Shown piece after piece: positions 47,006-54,981 of a stretch of DNA of 64,000 nucleotides. Position numbers and translations under genes: made by a program. The notes under the pieces are model-generated. The model had not been told where the DNA came from and did no database searches. It worked only from the letters and a program-made list of their open reading frames with translations. The stretch is from Gimesia algae (GTDB lineage: Bacteria; Planctomycetota; Planctomycetia; Planctomycetales; Planctomycetaceae), in assembly GCF_007746795.1 (NCBI RefSeq), contig NZ_CP036343.1, positions 2,841,369-2,905,368 on the forward strand, written 5' to 3'. Positions within the stretch are counted from its first letter, which is position 1. Each line of letters starts with the position of its first letter.

Positions 47006-47664
47006 TCATCCTTTCCCCGTCTACTGAAAATATTCCCCTTGACCGCTGCGCGCCGGCGGCGATAAACGCTGTTTTGTGTCGCGCGCGTGCCCAGTTTACA
47101 GTGCACCGAAACACACGCCACTTGTTCCGAGTTTGCCCCCGATTTAAGGGCCTTTTTTCCAGATGAGCAGTTCGCAAAACAGTACCAGTTACGAATGTAT
47201 GCCTGCGGGTCGCCGCACATCGCGAGCCGACACTACAGCACCGGCACTGATCACCCCGGCATCGGTTCCACATCAACCTGTATCGCCACAACATTCTGAA
47301 AATCCACTTGATCGCCTCACGCCTTTCGCGAAGATTACAGGTCATCGGGAGGTAAACCATCATCCTCTCCTTTATTATTCCACTCACAGAAAAAAGCGTT
47401 GTGAAACATGACCAACTCCGGATCGCCCTGGAAACGCTACGATACATACGGGCCAGAGTCTGAACTGCCAACGCAGACACGTTCGACTATTTGATGTCAG
47501 CACGACACCAGAGAACACGAACAGCGAACTGAGTAATAATACGGAAACGCACCAGCAAACCCAGCTGAATCTCGACCACCGGTGCTCAACACGAGGCAGA
47601 AGATGCAATGACAGCACCCCGAATTTTCAGCACCCACTGAGATTGATCAAAGTACATTAGCAAT
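47006..47664. other. Intergenic region, possibly a decayed gene
   Basis: No gene I can defend. One plus-strand frame is open from about 47148 to 47660 apart from a single TGA at 47409-47411. The implied sequence is rich in Ser, Thr, Pro, Gln and His, lacks a ribosome site and resembles no family I know. A minus-strand frame of 166 codons covers part of the same stretch and is rich in Arg and Cys, as shadows often are. It ends at the first copy of the dispersed repeat. Confidence 0.35.
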
Positions 47665-47850
47665 GGGTGGTACCGGATGCAATCCGGTACGAGCGCAGCG
47701 AACAGGAGGTCTCAGCTACAACGAGCGGCGCAGAGCAATACCACCGAACTCTTCGTTTCAGAATATGAGGATCGCTTTTAAACCAGACGCACCCAACTCT
47801 GTCACATCCTGTTGTCTCACGACAACCCCGGATTACATCCGGGGCCACCC
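47665..47850 (+). repeat. Dispersed MITE-like repeat, copy 1 (complete)
   Basis: 186-bp element with imperfect terminal inverted repeats of about 26 bases: left end GGGTGGTACCGGATGCAATC, right end the near complement CCGGATTACATCCGGGGCCA plus CCC. Each end also folds by itself (GTACCGGAT/ATCCGGTAC and CCCCGGAT/ATCCGGGG, 3-base loops). The core holds AGCGCAGCGAACAGGAGGTC and GAGGATCGCT. It carries no plausible gene. Confidence 0.85.
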
Positions 47851-47877
47851 GAGAATTGTTGATTCGCATAAAATAGC

Positions 47878-48004
47878 GGGTGGTACCGGATGCATTCCGG
47901 TACGAGCGCAGCGAACAGGAGGTCTCAGCTACAACGAGCGGCGCAGAGCAATGCCACCTACTTCTACGTTTCAGAAAATGAGGATCGCTTTCAGGCCAGC
48001 CAGC
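47878..48004 (+). repeat. Dispersed MITE-like repeat, copy 2 (right end missing)
   Basis: The left 120 bases closely match copy 1, after a 27-base spacer and in the same orientation. The match fades exactly where the purA stop codon begins, so the right third, with its terminal hairpin, is lost. The left hairpin has one mismatch. Confidence 0.85.
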
Positions 48005-49291
48005 CTACTTCAACAGAATCGTCTGCTCACGATCCGGTCCCACGGAAACAATCTCCACAGGTTTGCCGATGATTTCTTCGATCGCTTTGATGTAGGCAAT
48101 CGCATTTTCCGGCAGATCTTCCATGCGACGCACGCCGGTAATGTCTTCCTTCCAGCCTGCAATGGTCCGATACACGGGTTTTGACTGTTCCAGATCCAGA
48201 ATATGGCTGGGAAAGTCGATGACCTGTTTGCCATTTACATCATAGGCTTCGCAGATCTTCAGTTCATCCAGGCCACTCAAAACATCCAGCAGCATCACGG
48301 CAATGCAGTCTACACCACTGATGTTGGCACCATAACGGGTGGCGACGGCATCGAACCAGCCACAGCGTCGAGGACGACCGGTAACCGTACCATATTCGTT
48401 CCCCACGTCGCGAATCCGCTGACCGATTTCATCATGCAGTTCAGTCACGAACGGCCCGCCTCCCACGCGGGTGGTATAAGCCTTCACAACGCCGATCATC
48501 TTATCGATATAGCGTTCGGAGACTCCACTGCCATTATGAATTCCACAACCGGAACTGTTGGAAGAGGTCACATAAGGAAACGTGCCATGGTCGATATCCA
48601 GCAGACTTCCCTGAGCGCCTTCGAACAGAAGTTTTTTCTTCTCAGCGACTGCATTCAGCAGATACGTATTGGTGTCGACGACATGATCCTTCAGTTGTTC
48701 GGCATAACCCGAATATTCTTCGTAGATCGCGTCCACATCCAATGGCTCCGCTTCCGGATCGAGCGCCTGAAAAATCTTATTTTTGTAGGCGACGATTTCT
48801 TCCAGACGGGCACGGAAAAACTCAGGACGTACTAAATCTCCCATCCGAATGGCGTGGGTCCGACCCGCTTTGTCGCGGTAGCAGGTCCCAATCCCCCGCA
48901 TGGTTGTACCAATCGCTTTTTCTTTGCGGCTCTGCTCAAAAACGACTTCTTCCTGCATATGATAGGGAAAAATCACATGAGCCCGGTCACTGATCAACAG
49001 CCGACTGGCTTCAATCGGACCATTCTGTTCGGCAATGGAGGCCATTTCCTGCAGGAAGGCCTTGGGATTGATGACGACGCCGCCCGTAATCACGGATGTG
49101 ACGTTCGGATTCAGGACTCCCGCCGGCAAAAGTGAGAGTTTATAAGTCTTTCCGTCAAATTTAACAGTGTGGCCTGCGTTATTCCCTCCCAGGTACCGCA
49201 CGACGATTTCGTGCTGCTCCGAGAGTAAATCTACAATTTTGCCCTTGGCTTCATCGCCCCACTGTAATCCGATTACCGACGTCGCTGACAC
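48005..49291 (-). CDS. purA: Adenylosuccinate synthetase
   Basis: Joins IMP and aspartate with GTP, the first step from IMP to AMP. N-terminal [16 protein letters not shown] (Ala replaces the usual second Gly of GDEGKGK), the NNAGHTV loop, [38 protein letters not shown] and the C-terminal GPDREQTI. Length 428 is normal. The start codon is GTG. Its 3' end abuts a truncated copy of the dispersed repeat. Divergent from the receiver-domain gene. Confidence 0.97.
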   Translation of the reverse strand: MSATSVIGLQWGDEAKGKIVDLLSEQHEIVVRYLGGNNAGHTVKFDGKTYKLSLLPAGVLNPNVTSVITGGVVINPKAFLQEMASIAEQNGPIEASRLLISDRAHVIFPYHMQEEVVFEQSRKEKAIGTTMRGIGTCYRDKAGRTHAIRMGDLVRPEFFRARLEEIVAYKNKIFQALDPEAEPLDVDAIYEEYSGYAEQLKDHVVDTNTYLLNAVAEKKKLLFEGAQGSLLDIDHGTFPYVTSSNSSGCGIHNGSGVSERYIDKMIGVVKAYTTRVGGGPFVTELHDEIGQRIRDVGNEYGTVTGRPRRCGWFDAVATRYGANISGVDCIAVMLLDVLSGLDELKICEAYDVNGKQVIDFPSHILDLEQSKPVYRTIAGWKEDITGVRRMEDLPENAIAYIKAIEEIIGKPVEIVSVGPDREQTILLK

Positions 49292-49531
49292 TACACTATC
49301 CCGCTGGTTAGATAAAATAAAACTGTGATAAGACCATCTTGTTTGATTCTGAGAGATTCAAAACAGGCGCACTCCAGGCGCGCACCGGCCCATTTTATCG
49401 AACTAAAACCCGTTTGGGGAGCGCCACGCGTCAGGTTGATCTTAATAATTGGATTTTCGCTGCAACTGATGATACAATTACTGGTACAGATCGCCTCCGT
49501 GCGGGCCAGACCAGGTTTTATCAGCAGGATA

Positions 49532-49912
49532 ATGAACATATCTCCTCAAAAACGCGTACTGATTATTGATGACGACGAAGGTCTGACTGAACCGCTTCAA
49601 ATGGCCATGGAAGCCGCCGGGTACGAGGTTTTGGTTGCCCACGACGGAAACGAAGGTCTGATGAAAATCGAGCGTGACGCGCCCGATCTGGTTTTGCTGG
49701 ATCTGGTCATGCCCCGCCGCAGCGGTTTCGCCGTCCTCGACAGCATCACCAATTACAAACAGCGCGCCCCGCGCGTCATTATGGTGACGGGAAACAGCGA
49801 ACCCAAATACCGCGAACTGGCCCTCGATCGCGGCGTCGACCGCTTCATCCCCAAACCCTACCACATCGAAGACCTGGTCGAAGCAGTCAATGAACTGCTG
49901 AAACCCGAATAA
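49532..49912 (+). CDS. Stand-alone response regulator receiver domain
   Basis: 126 residues, only a CheY-like REC domain: acidic pair in VLIIDDDEG (Asp13, Asp14), phospho-acceptor Asp57 in LVLLDLVMP, Thr in MVTGN and Lys108 in FIPKPYH. No output domain, so it must act through a protein partner or as a phosphate relay. The start with AGCAGGA upstream is clear; the frame runs further up but without a ribosome site. No kinase gene is adjacent. Confidence 0.9.
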   Translation: MNISPQKRVLIIDDDEGLTEPLQMAMEAAGYEVLVAHDGNEGLMKIERDAPDLVLLDLVMPRRSGFAVLDSITNYKQRAPRVIMVTGNSEPKYRELALDRGVDRFIPKPYHIEDLVEAVNELLKPE

Positions 49913-49990
49913 ACACTATCTCGGATATTAGAAAAATGGGTAACCCGAATATAATTCGAGAGTTCCCCTGGGAAGTGTTGCGCAATCAAT

Positions 49991-50175
49991 GGATGGTACC
50001 GGATGCAATCCGGTACGAGCGCAGCGAGCAGGAGGTCTCAGCTGCAGCGATCGGCGCAGAGCAATGCCACCTGCTTCTACATTTCAGAAATTGAGGATCG
50101 CTCTCAAACCAGCCAACCCAACACTGCCACCTCCTGTTGTCTCACGACAACCCCGGATTACATCCGGGGTCACCC
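49991..50175 (+). repeat. Dispersed MITE-like repeat, copy 3 (complete)
   Basis: A 185-bp copy with both terminal hairpins, in the same orientation as copies 1 and 2 but on the other side of purA. It differs at scattered positions (GGATGG start, GCAGCGAGCAGG, GATCGGCG), which shows independent drift. It lies between the stop of the receiver gene and the end of the zinc-ribbon gene. Confidence 0.85.
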
Positions 50176-50185
50176 GATCATTCTT

Positions 50186-50437
50186 TTATTCAGAAGTCCC
50201 CGTGATCGGATCTTTTTTACAACGTGGACATCGATAAAGTTCGGGCGACAGATCATAACTCCAAAAGCTGCTGAGACCGACATAACCAGCGAGTGCCGTT
50301 TCCTGATCAACATTCTTGTGAAGTCCCAGAATGGGGCCGTATTCCTTCTCTTGAGCAGCCACATCAAAGATAGCACCAGAGAGCAACACCAGCCCGCATG
50401 TCGGGCATTGATCTGGAAATCTTGAGGAGTCGACCAT
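50186..50437 (-). CDS. Small zinc-ribbon protein at the end of the Mo-hydroxylase operon
   Basis: 83 residues with two Cys pairs, DQCPTCGL near the N-terminus and YRCPRCKK near the C-terminus, consistent with one zinc ribbon split by a 55-residue insert. I do not recognise a named family. The ATG chosen begins 16 bases after the MoaD-like stop; the frame runs further up and would overlap that gene. A helper for cofactor or electron transfer is possible but only from context. Confidence 0.65.
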   Translation of the reverse strand: MVDSSRFPDQCPTCGLVLLSGAIFDVAAQEKEYGPILGLHKNVDQETALAGYVGLSSFWSYDLSPELYRCPRCKKDPITGTSE

Positions 50438-50453
50438 CGCAGGAAAACTCTCC

Positions 50454-50717
50454 CTACCCGCCGCCAATTGCGGGTAGAAAGTGAATTTCACTTTCGGGGG
50501 TCACCTTCTCAGACAGACCGCGGGGGGTCACGTTCTGATCGACGGTCACCGCGAGCCCTGCCCTGAGTGTGCCCTCCGGGCAGAGTCGCTCTTTGACGCC
50601 GGGATACAACTCGTCTAAAGACTCAACCGCTTCCCTGACGGTCGTTCCTTCCACAACAACTTCTGCTGCCCCTTTGCAATAGGGTTTGAGCAGCGGAGGA
50701 ATAAACAGACGAGGCAT
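50454..50717 (-). CDS. MoaD/ThiS-like sulfur carrier protein
   Basis: 87-residue beta-grasp protein ending in LPAIGGG, the C-terminal di-glycine that is adenylated and thiocarboxylated. The fold fits (RLFIPPLLKPYC, TVREAVESLDELYPGV, VTVDQN). It lies 18 bases after the molybdenum subunit gene in the same operon. It could supply sulfur for molybdopterin or for the sulfido ligand of the enzyme, but could also serve another sulfur pathway; MoaE or an activating enzyme is not in the window. Confidence 0.85.
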   Translation of the reverse strand: MPRLFIPPLLKPYCKGAAEVVVEGTTVREAVESLDELYPGVKERLCPEGTLRAGLAVTVDQNVTPRGLSEKVTPESEIHFLPAIGGG

Positions 50718-50735
50718 ATCAGATTCCGCTCCTGA

Positions 50736-53030
50736 TCAGGATTCTTTCTTCAACAGTTCATGCAGCACGCGTGGTGGTGACATCGGCAGTTCATACATCC
50801 GCACGCCAACTGCGTTGTGAATCGCTGCTTCCAGAGCCGCCGGCGGCGGTACGATGGGAACTTCTCCCACGCCCCGTACACCATAGGGATGCCCCGGGTT
50901 GGGTACTTCCACAATGAGTGCGTCGATCATCGGCAGGTCATAGCAGGTCGGAATCCGGTAATCGAGGAAGTTGGCATTGCGCATGCTGCCTTCTTCGTCG
51001 TACCAGTATTCTTCGTTCAATCCCCAGCCAATCCCCTGTACGGCGCCCCCCTGAATCTGTCCTTCGACATATGCAGGATGAATCGCGGTACCACAGTCCT
51101 GGGCAGCCGTATAACGTAGAATATCTACTTTCCCGGTATCCGGATCGACTTCCACGTCTACTAAATGTGTTCCGAACGCGCCACCGGGTTCATTATGATT
51201 GGAGACACCACGTCCCACCAGCGGCTCACCTCCCAGAGATAATTCGATGGCAATTTCCTTGAAGGTCATGGACTTATCAGGACCGATCACGGAACCATCT
51301 TCGTAGGAAACAAGATCGGGATCCACTTCCCACAGTTCAGCAGCCCGGCTGACGATCTGCCGCTTCAGGTCCTGAGCGGCTTCATAAGCAGCCCAGCCCG
51401 TCGCATACGTGACACGGCTTCCGCCGGTCACATCGGTATAGCCCACACTGTCGGTATCGACCACAGCCGGCTTGATGTCTTCCGCTGCCAGTCCGATCGC
51501 TTCCGCAAACTGCATGGCAATCGCGGTGCGGGAGCCACCGATATCGGTGGAACCTTCCAGCAGACCCACAGAACCATCCGAGTTGACGGTCGCGGTCACG
51601 GCTGATTTCAGCCCTGCATTAAACCAGAAACCGGAGCCAATGCCCCGCCCCTGATTTTTACCGGTCAGTGGCGTATTATAATGCTCGCTGTTCTTGATGG
51701 CTTCCAGTGTTTCCACCAGGCCGATGCGGGGATAAGTCACGCCGTCAATCCGCCGTGTCCCTTCTTTCGAAGCGTTGAGCAGACGGAATTCCACCGGTTC
51801 CATGCCCAGTTGCTCGCACAGTTCATCCACGACGGTTTCTGTCGCGAATGCGGCGTTGGTCGCTCCCGGTGCGCGATACGCGTTGGTGCGCGGCTTGTTG
51901 ACGCAAACGTCATAACCTTCCACACGACCGTTGGGAATGTCATAGCAGGAGAAGACACACATCGCACCGGCACCAATCGGAGAGCCGGGATAACCGCCTG
52001 CCTCATAAGCCATCCAGGCCTCGGCGGCGGTGAGACGGCCATCTGCATCGACGCCCATCTTGATTCTGATAAAGGAACCGGGGGTGGGGCCGGTTGCCTG
52101 CAGCACGTCTGCCCGGTCCATCACAATTTGAACGGGAACCCCTGCTTTACGGGATAAGACGGCAGCCGCTGGTGCGAGATAAACGGAAATCTTGCCACCA
52201 AATCCCCCGCCGATTTCTGCAGGGACCACTTTCACGCGAGCCAGGGGCACATGCAATAACTCTGCCATCTGCGAGCGGACCGAAAACGTGCCTTGCGTCG
52301 GAGTCCAGACCGTAATCTGACCATCGTTGTTCCACAATACGGTCGCCACGTGCGGTTCGATATACCCCTGATGCACGGTCGATGTGCGAAATTCTCGTTC
52401 AACTACATATTTCGCGTCGGCGAATCCCTTTTCGAGATCCCCTTTTTCAAACACGATATGCTTGGCAACATTACTCGGCTTGTCCCCTGTTTCGCCGGTG
52501 GAGGCTTCTTCCGTCCGCACATCCGGATTCAAAACAGGTGCCGAATCTTCCATCGCTTTCAGCACATTCAAGACTGGTGGCAGCACTTCATATTCGACTT
52601 CGATCAGACTGGCGGCTTCCTGTGCGATATGCAGATTGTCGGCGGCAACCGCAGCGACTGCGTGTCCTTTGTAAAGCACTTTGGTGCGGGCCAGATTGTT
52701 GCTGCTCAGATGGTTCAGGACGACAGCCCCTTCCCCCAACTCGGCAATTTTATCACCGGGTTCCGGCAGATCCGCGCTGGTGGCGACGGCTCGCACACCC
52801 GGGAAAGCTTCGGCTTTTGAGGTATCAATCGATTTAATATTGGCATGGGCATGCGGGCTTCGCAGAACCGCGCCGTAGATCATGCCTTTGACTTTGATGT
52901 CCGCCCCGTACAATGCACGACCGGTCACTTTGTCTGCCCCGTCATGACGAATCGGGCGGGTTCCGATCACCTTATATTGAGGAGCCTCTTCGCTACCTTC
53001 TGCGGTTCTGGTTTCATCAATGGTCGCCAT
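50736..53030 (-). CDS. Xanthine dehydrogenase-family molybdenum-binding subunit
   Basis: Large subunit of a three-part molybdenum hydroxylase. The Ald_Xan_dh_C N-terminal domain (KVTGRALYGADIKVKGMIYG, SPHAHANIKSID) is followed by the Mo-binding domains (TPTQGTFSVRSQMAELL, VPAEIGGGFGGK, NAYRAPGATNAAFATE) and a catalytic-type Glu in YGVRGVGEVPIVPP. The loop AYRAPGAT is not the AYRCSFR of form I CO dehydrogenase, so that activity is unlikely; an aldehyde, purine or N-heterocycle is more probable. Its ATG overlaps the stop of the 2Fe-2S gene by one base. Confidence 0.92.
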   Translation of the reverse strand: MATIDETRTAEGSEEAPQYKVIGTRPIRHDGADKVTGRALYGADIKVKGMIYGAVLRSPHAHANIKSIDTSKAEAFPGVRAVATSADLPEPGDKIAELGEGAVVLNHLSSNNLARTKVLYKGHAVAAVAADNLHIAQEAASLIEVEYEVLPPVLNVLKAMEDSAPVLNPDVRTEEASTGETGDKPSNVAKHIVFEKGDLEKGFADAKYVVEREFRTSTVHQGYIEPHVATVLWNNDGQITVWTPTQGTFSVRSQMAELLHVPLARVKVVPAEIGGGFGGKISVYLAPAAAVLSRKAGVPVQIVMDRADVLQATGPTPGSFIRIKMGVDADGRLTAAEAWMAYEAGGYPGSPIGAGAMCVFSCYDIPNGRVEGYDVCVNKPRTNAYRAPGATNAAFATETVVDELCEQLGMEPVEFRLLNASKEGTRRIDGVTYPRIGLVETLEAIKNSEHYNTPLTGKNQGRGIGSGFWFNAGLKSAVTATVNSDGSVGLLEGSTDIGGSRTAIAMQFAEAIGLAAEDIKPAVVDTDSVGYTDVTGGSRVTYATGWAAYEAAQDLKRQIVSRAAELWEVDPDLVSYEDGSVIGPDKSMTFKEIAIELSLGGEPLVGRGVSNHNEPGGAFGTHLVDVEVDPDTGKVDILRYTAAQDCGTAIHPAYVEGQIQGGAVQGIGWGLNEEYWYDEEGSMRNANFLDYRIPTCYDLPMIDALIVEVPNPGHPYGVRGVGEVPIVPPPAALEAAIHNAVGVRMYELPMSPPRVLHELLKKES

Positions 53031-53536
53031 TAGACAGTCTCCTTCTCACATGAGGTAGATTGAGCACATCGTGTTTCCGCAGCCTGCTGGATGGCACGTA
53101 CGATTTTGTCATAACCGGTGCAACGACACAGATTGCCCGCCATCGAAAATCGAATTTCTTCTTCGGTCGGGTTCGGATTCTCATCCAGAAACGCCTTGGC
53201 CGACATGATATAACCGGGCGTGCAGATGCCACACTGCAGCGCCGCGTTTTCCAGAAACGCTTCCTGCAGCGGGTCCAGTCCATCGCCGGGTGCCAGGCCT
53301 TCAATCGTTTCAATCTCAGCGCCCTCGGCTTCCACGGCCAGCACCATGCAGGTATTGATGGCTTTCCCATCAATCAATACCGAACAGGCACCACAGTTAC
53401 CGTTGGAGCAGCCTTCTTTGGCTCCTGTCAGATTCAGTGTATTTCGCAAGACTTCGAGCAATGTCTGCCGGGGCTGGCAGAGGAATTCCTCTTCACGCCC
53501 ATTGACAGTCGCGGTTACGATCCGTTTCTTCGCCAT
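53030..53536 (-). CDS. 2Fe-2S subunit of the molybdenum hydroxylase
   Basis: 168 residues with both clusters: a plant ferredoxin-type site (GCSNGNCGACSVL plus the Cys in INTCMVLA) and the helical-bundle site (QCGICTPGYIM and LCRCTGYDKIV). It passes electrons from Mo to the FAD subunit. The chosen ATG has AAGGA 7 bases upstream; a start six codons earlier has none. Coupled to the Mo subunit by a one-base TAATG overlap. Confidence 0.95.
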   Translation of the reverse strand: MAKKRIVTATVNGREEEFLCQPRQTLLEVLRNTLNLTGAKEGCSNGNCGACSVLIDGKAINTCMVLAVEAEGAEIETIEGLAPGDGLDPLQEAFLENAALQCGICTPGYIMSAKAFLDENPNPTEEEIRFSMAGNLCRCTGYDKIVRAIQQAAETRCAQSTSCEKETV

Positions 53537-53610
53537 CGAAAAGTCCTTATTCAAAAATGATCTATTAAAATTTGTTGTCTGATTGAGTCTGATATCAGTC
53601 AGCTGAGGAA

Positions 53611-54480
53611 TTATCCGCGAGCACGTTCGACCGCTTTTTTCAAAACACGTTCCGTCAAGACGCCCGTCACATGCAGGCGGAATTCTTCCGTTCCCCGCAT
53701 GTCAGTAATCGGATGGATCACGGACCGAGCCGCCTCTCCTGCTTTTTTAATCGTCTCATCATTCACCGGCTGACCAGCCAGGAGTTCGCTGGCTTCCTGG
53801 GCGTAAAATGGTTTGGCAGCGACCGCTCCCAGACCAATGCGGGCGGACACAAAGTTTTCACCACTCTCATCCAGAACGACAGAGGCACCCACGCCGACAA
53901 CCGCGATATCCATTTCATTCCGGGGAATAAACCGCCGATAATGGGAACCGCTGTGCTCAGGTCGTGGTGGAAATTTGAGTTCGACGATAATTTCACCCGG
54001 TTCCAGAACATTCTGGCCTGGTCCCGTGCAGAACTGATCGACGGCAACCTCTTTGGTTCCGGAAGGTCCCTGAATCACCACTGTCGCATCGAGTGCGATC
54101 AACGCCGGCGTGGAATCCGCGGCGGCACCGGCATTCGCCAGGTTCCCCCCGACGCTGGCCCGGTTCTGAATCTGCATGCCACCAATAATATTGCTGCTGT
54201 CAGCAATGGCAGTGTATTTTTCCAGAATTCCCGGATGGTTGTAGATCTGGTAACAGGGAACCGCTGCTCCCAGACGCAGACCCGCGTCAGTCACTTCTAA
54301 CACCATCAGTTCCGGAATCTTTTTCAGATCGACAATCAGGTCGGTCGATAATCTACCGGTCCGGACATGGTCAATTAAATCGGTTCCCCCCGCGAGCGGG
54401 CGGGCATTTCCATTACTTTTGGCCAGCAGACCGACGGCGTCTGCCAGTGAAGTGGGGGCTTCATATTCAAAGTCTCGCAT
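53611..54480 (-). CDS. FAD-binding subunit of the molybdenum hydroxylase
   Basis: 289 residues of the CoxM type. FAD loop motifs are ARPLAGGTDLIDHVRTG and the family-typical IGGMQIQNRASVGGNLANAGAAAD; the C-terminal CO_deh_flav_C domain ends ERVLKKAVERA. First gene of the operon FAD, 2Fe-2S, Mo, MoaD-like, zinc ribbon. No XdhC-type chaperone is present. Confidence 0.95.
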   Translation of the reverse strand: MRDFEYEAPTSLADAVGLLAKSNGNARPLAGGTDLIDHVRTGRLSTDLIVDLKKIPELMVLEVTDAGLRLGAAVPCYQIYNHPGILEKYTAIADSSNIIGGMQIQNRASVGGNLANAGAAADSTPALIALDATVVIQGPSGTKEVAVDQFCTGPGQNVLEPGEIIVELKFPPRPEHSGSHYRRFIPRNEMDIAVVGVGASVVLDESGENFVSARIGLGAVAAKPFYAQEASELLAGQPVNDETIKKAGEAARSVIHPITDMRGTEEFRLHVTGVLTERVLKKAVERARG

Positions 54481-54981
54481 CGCAGGTTCATCCCTCTCCT
54501 AATTGTCCAGACAATCCTCAATTCGCGGGCGAATTTCAGACTGGTCGTCGAGTGTCACTGAGCCTTCATTATCAATCACCTGTCAACTAACATCAATGCA
54601 ATGAAAGAGGAACAGGCGACCTAATTTCTTAATTTTATAATTTCCTTTAGAATAAAGCCTGTCCCCCGCCTGACAAGTCCGATTCCCGCTTAGCGAAGCA
54701 GAAAAGTTCCGATTGCCTGACCCGCAACACTTACCTCACCTATGCGGATTTGGTAACCTGCTTGCAGTTAACACCCTATACCAATATTTCGGGTCGCTGA
54801 GGCCCGTCTGACGAGAGGCCAGCACCCAACACTCAAGGGAGTGTTTACGTAAGAGGATTACTGACAGGATGTCGATTATTGGGGCCTTTTCACCAGTTAA
54901 CTCCCCTGTCCAGTGGTCTCAGATCAATATTAATACCGCGACACAGAAAGTGCAGTCTGCACTCAGAGGCAGGTTATATAA
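54481..54981. other. Divergent intergenic region with leader hairpin
   Basis: Contains the promoters of the Mo-hydroxylase operon and of the proline gene; none is clear enough to mark. A 7-bp hairpin AACACTC/GAGTGTT with an AAGG loop lies at 54828-54845, in the expected leader of the proline gene. An ATG at 54869 opens a frame that runs into the gene below but is probably not used. Confidence 0.4.

Noticed and set aside
46980-47480. Minus-strand frame of 166 codons
   Set aside because: Arg-, Cys- and Trp-rich composition, no ribosome site, no family resemblance; overlaps the end of the mutarotase gene.
47665-48004. CRISPR array from two similar units close together
   Set aside because: Units are about 120-186 bp, unequal, with a single 27-base gap; no short regular repeats or cas genes.
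47663-48184. Open frame of 173 codons running through repeat copies 1 and 2 into purA
   Set aside because: It follows the repeat sequence (NPVRAQRTGGLSYNERR appears twice), then runs antisense into purA; it has no ribosome site. It is a by-product of the repeat.
49989-50425. Open frames of 82 and 140 codons over repeat copy 3
   Set aside because: Same repeat-derived peptide, then antisense to the zinc-ribbon gene.
50736-53030. Form I CO dehydrogenase large subunit
   Set aside because: The diagnostic loop AYRCSFR is absent; the sequence has AYRAPGAT.
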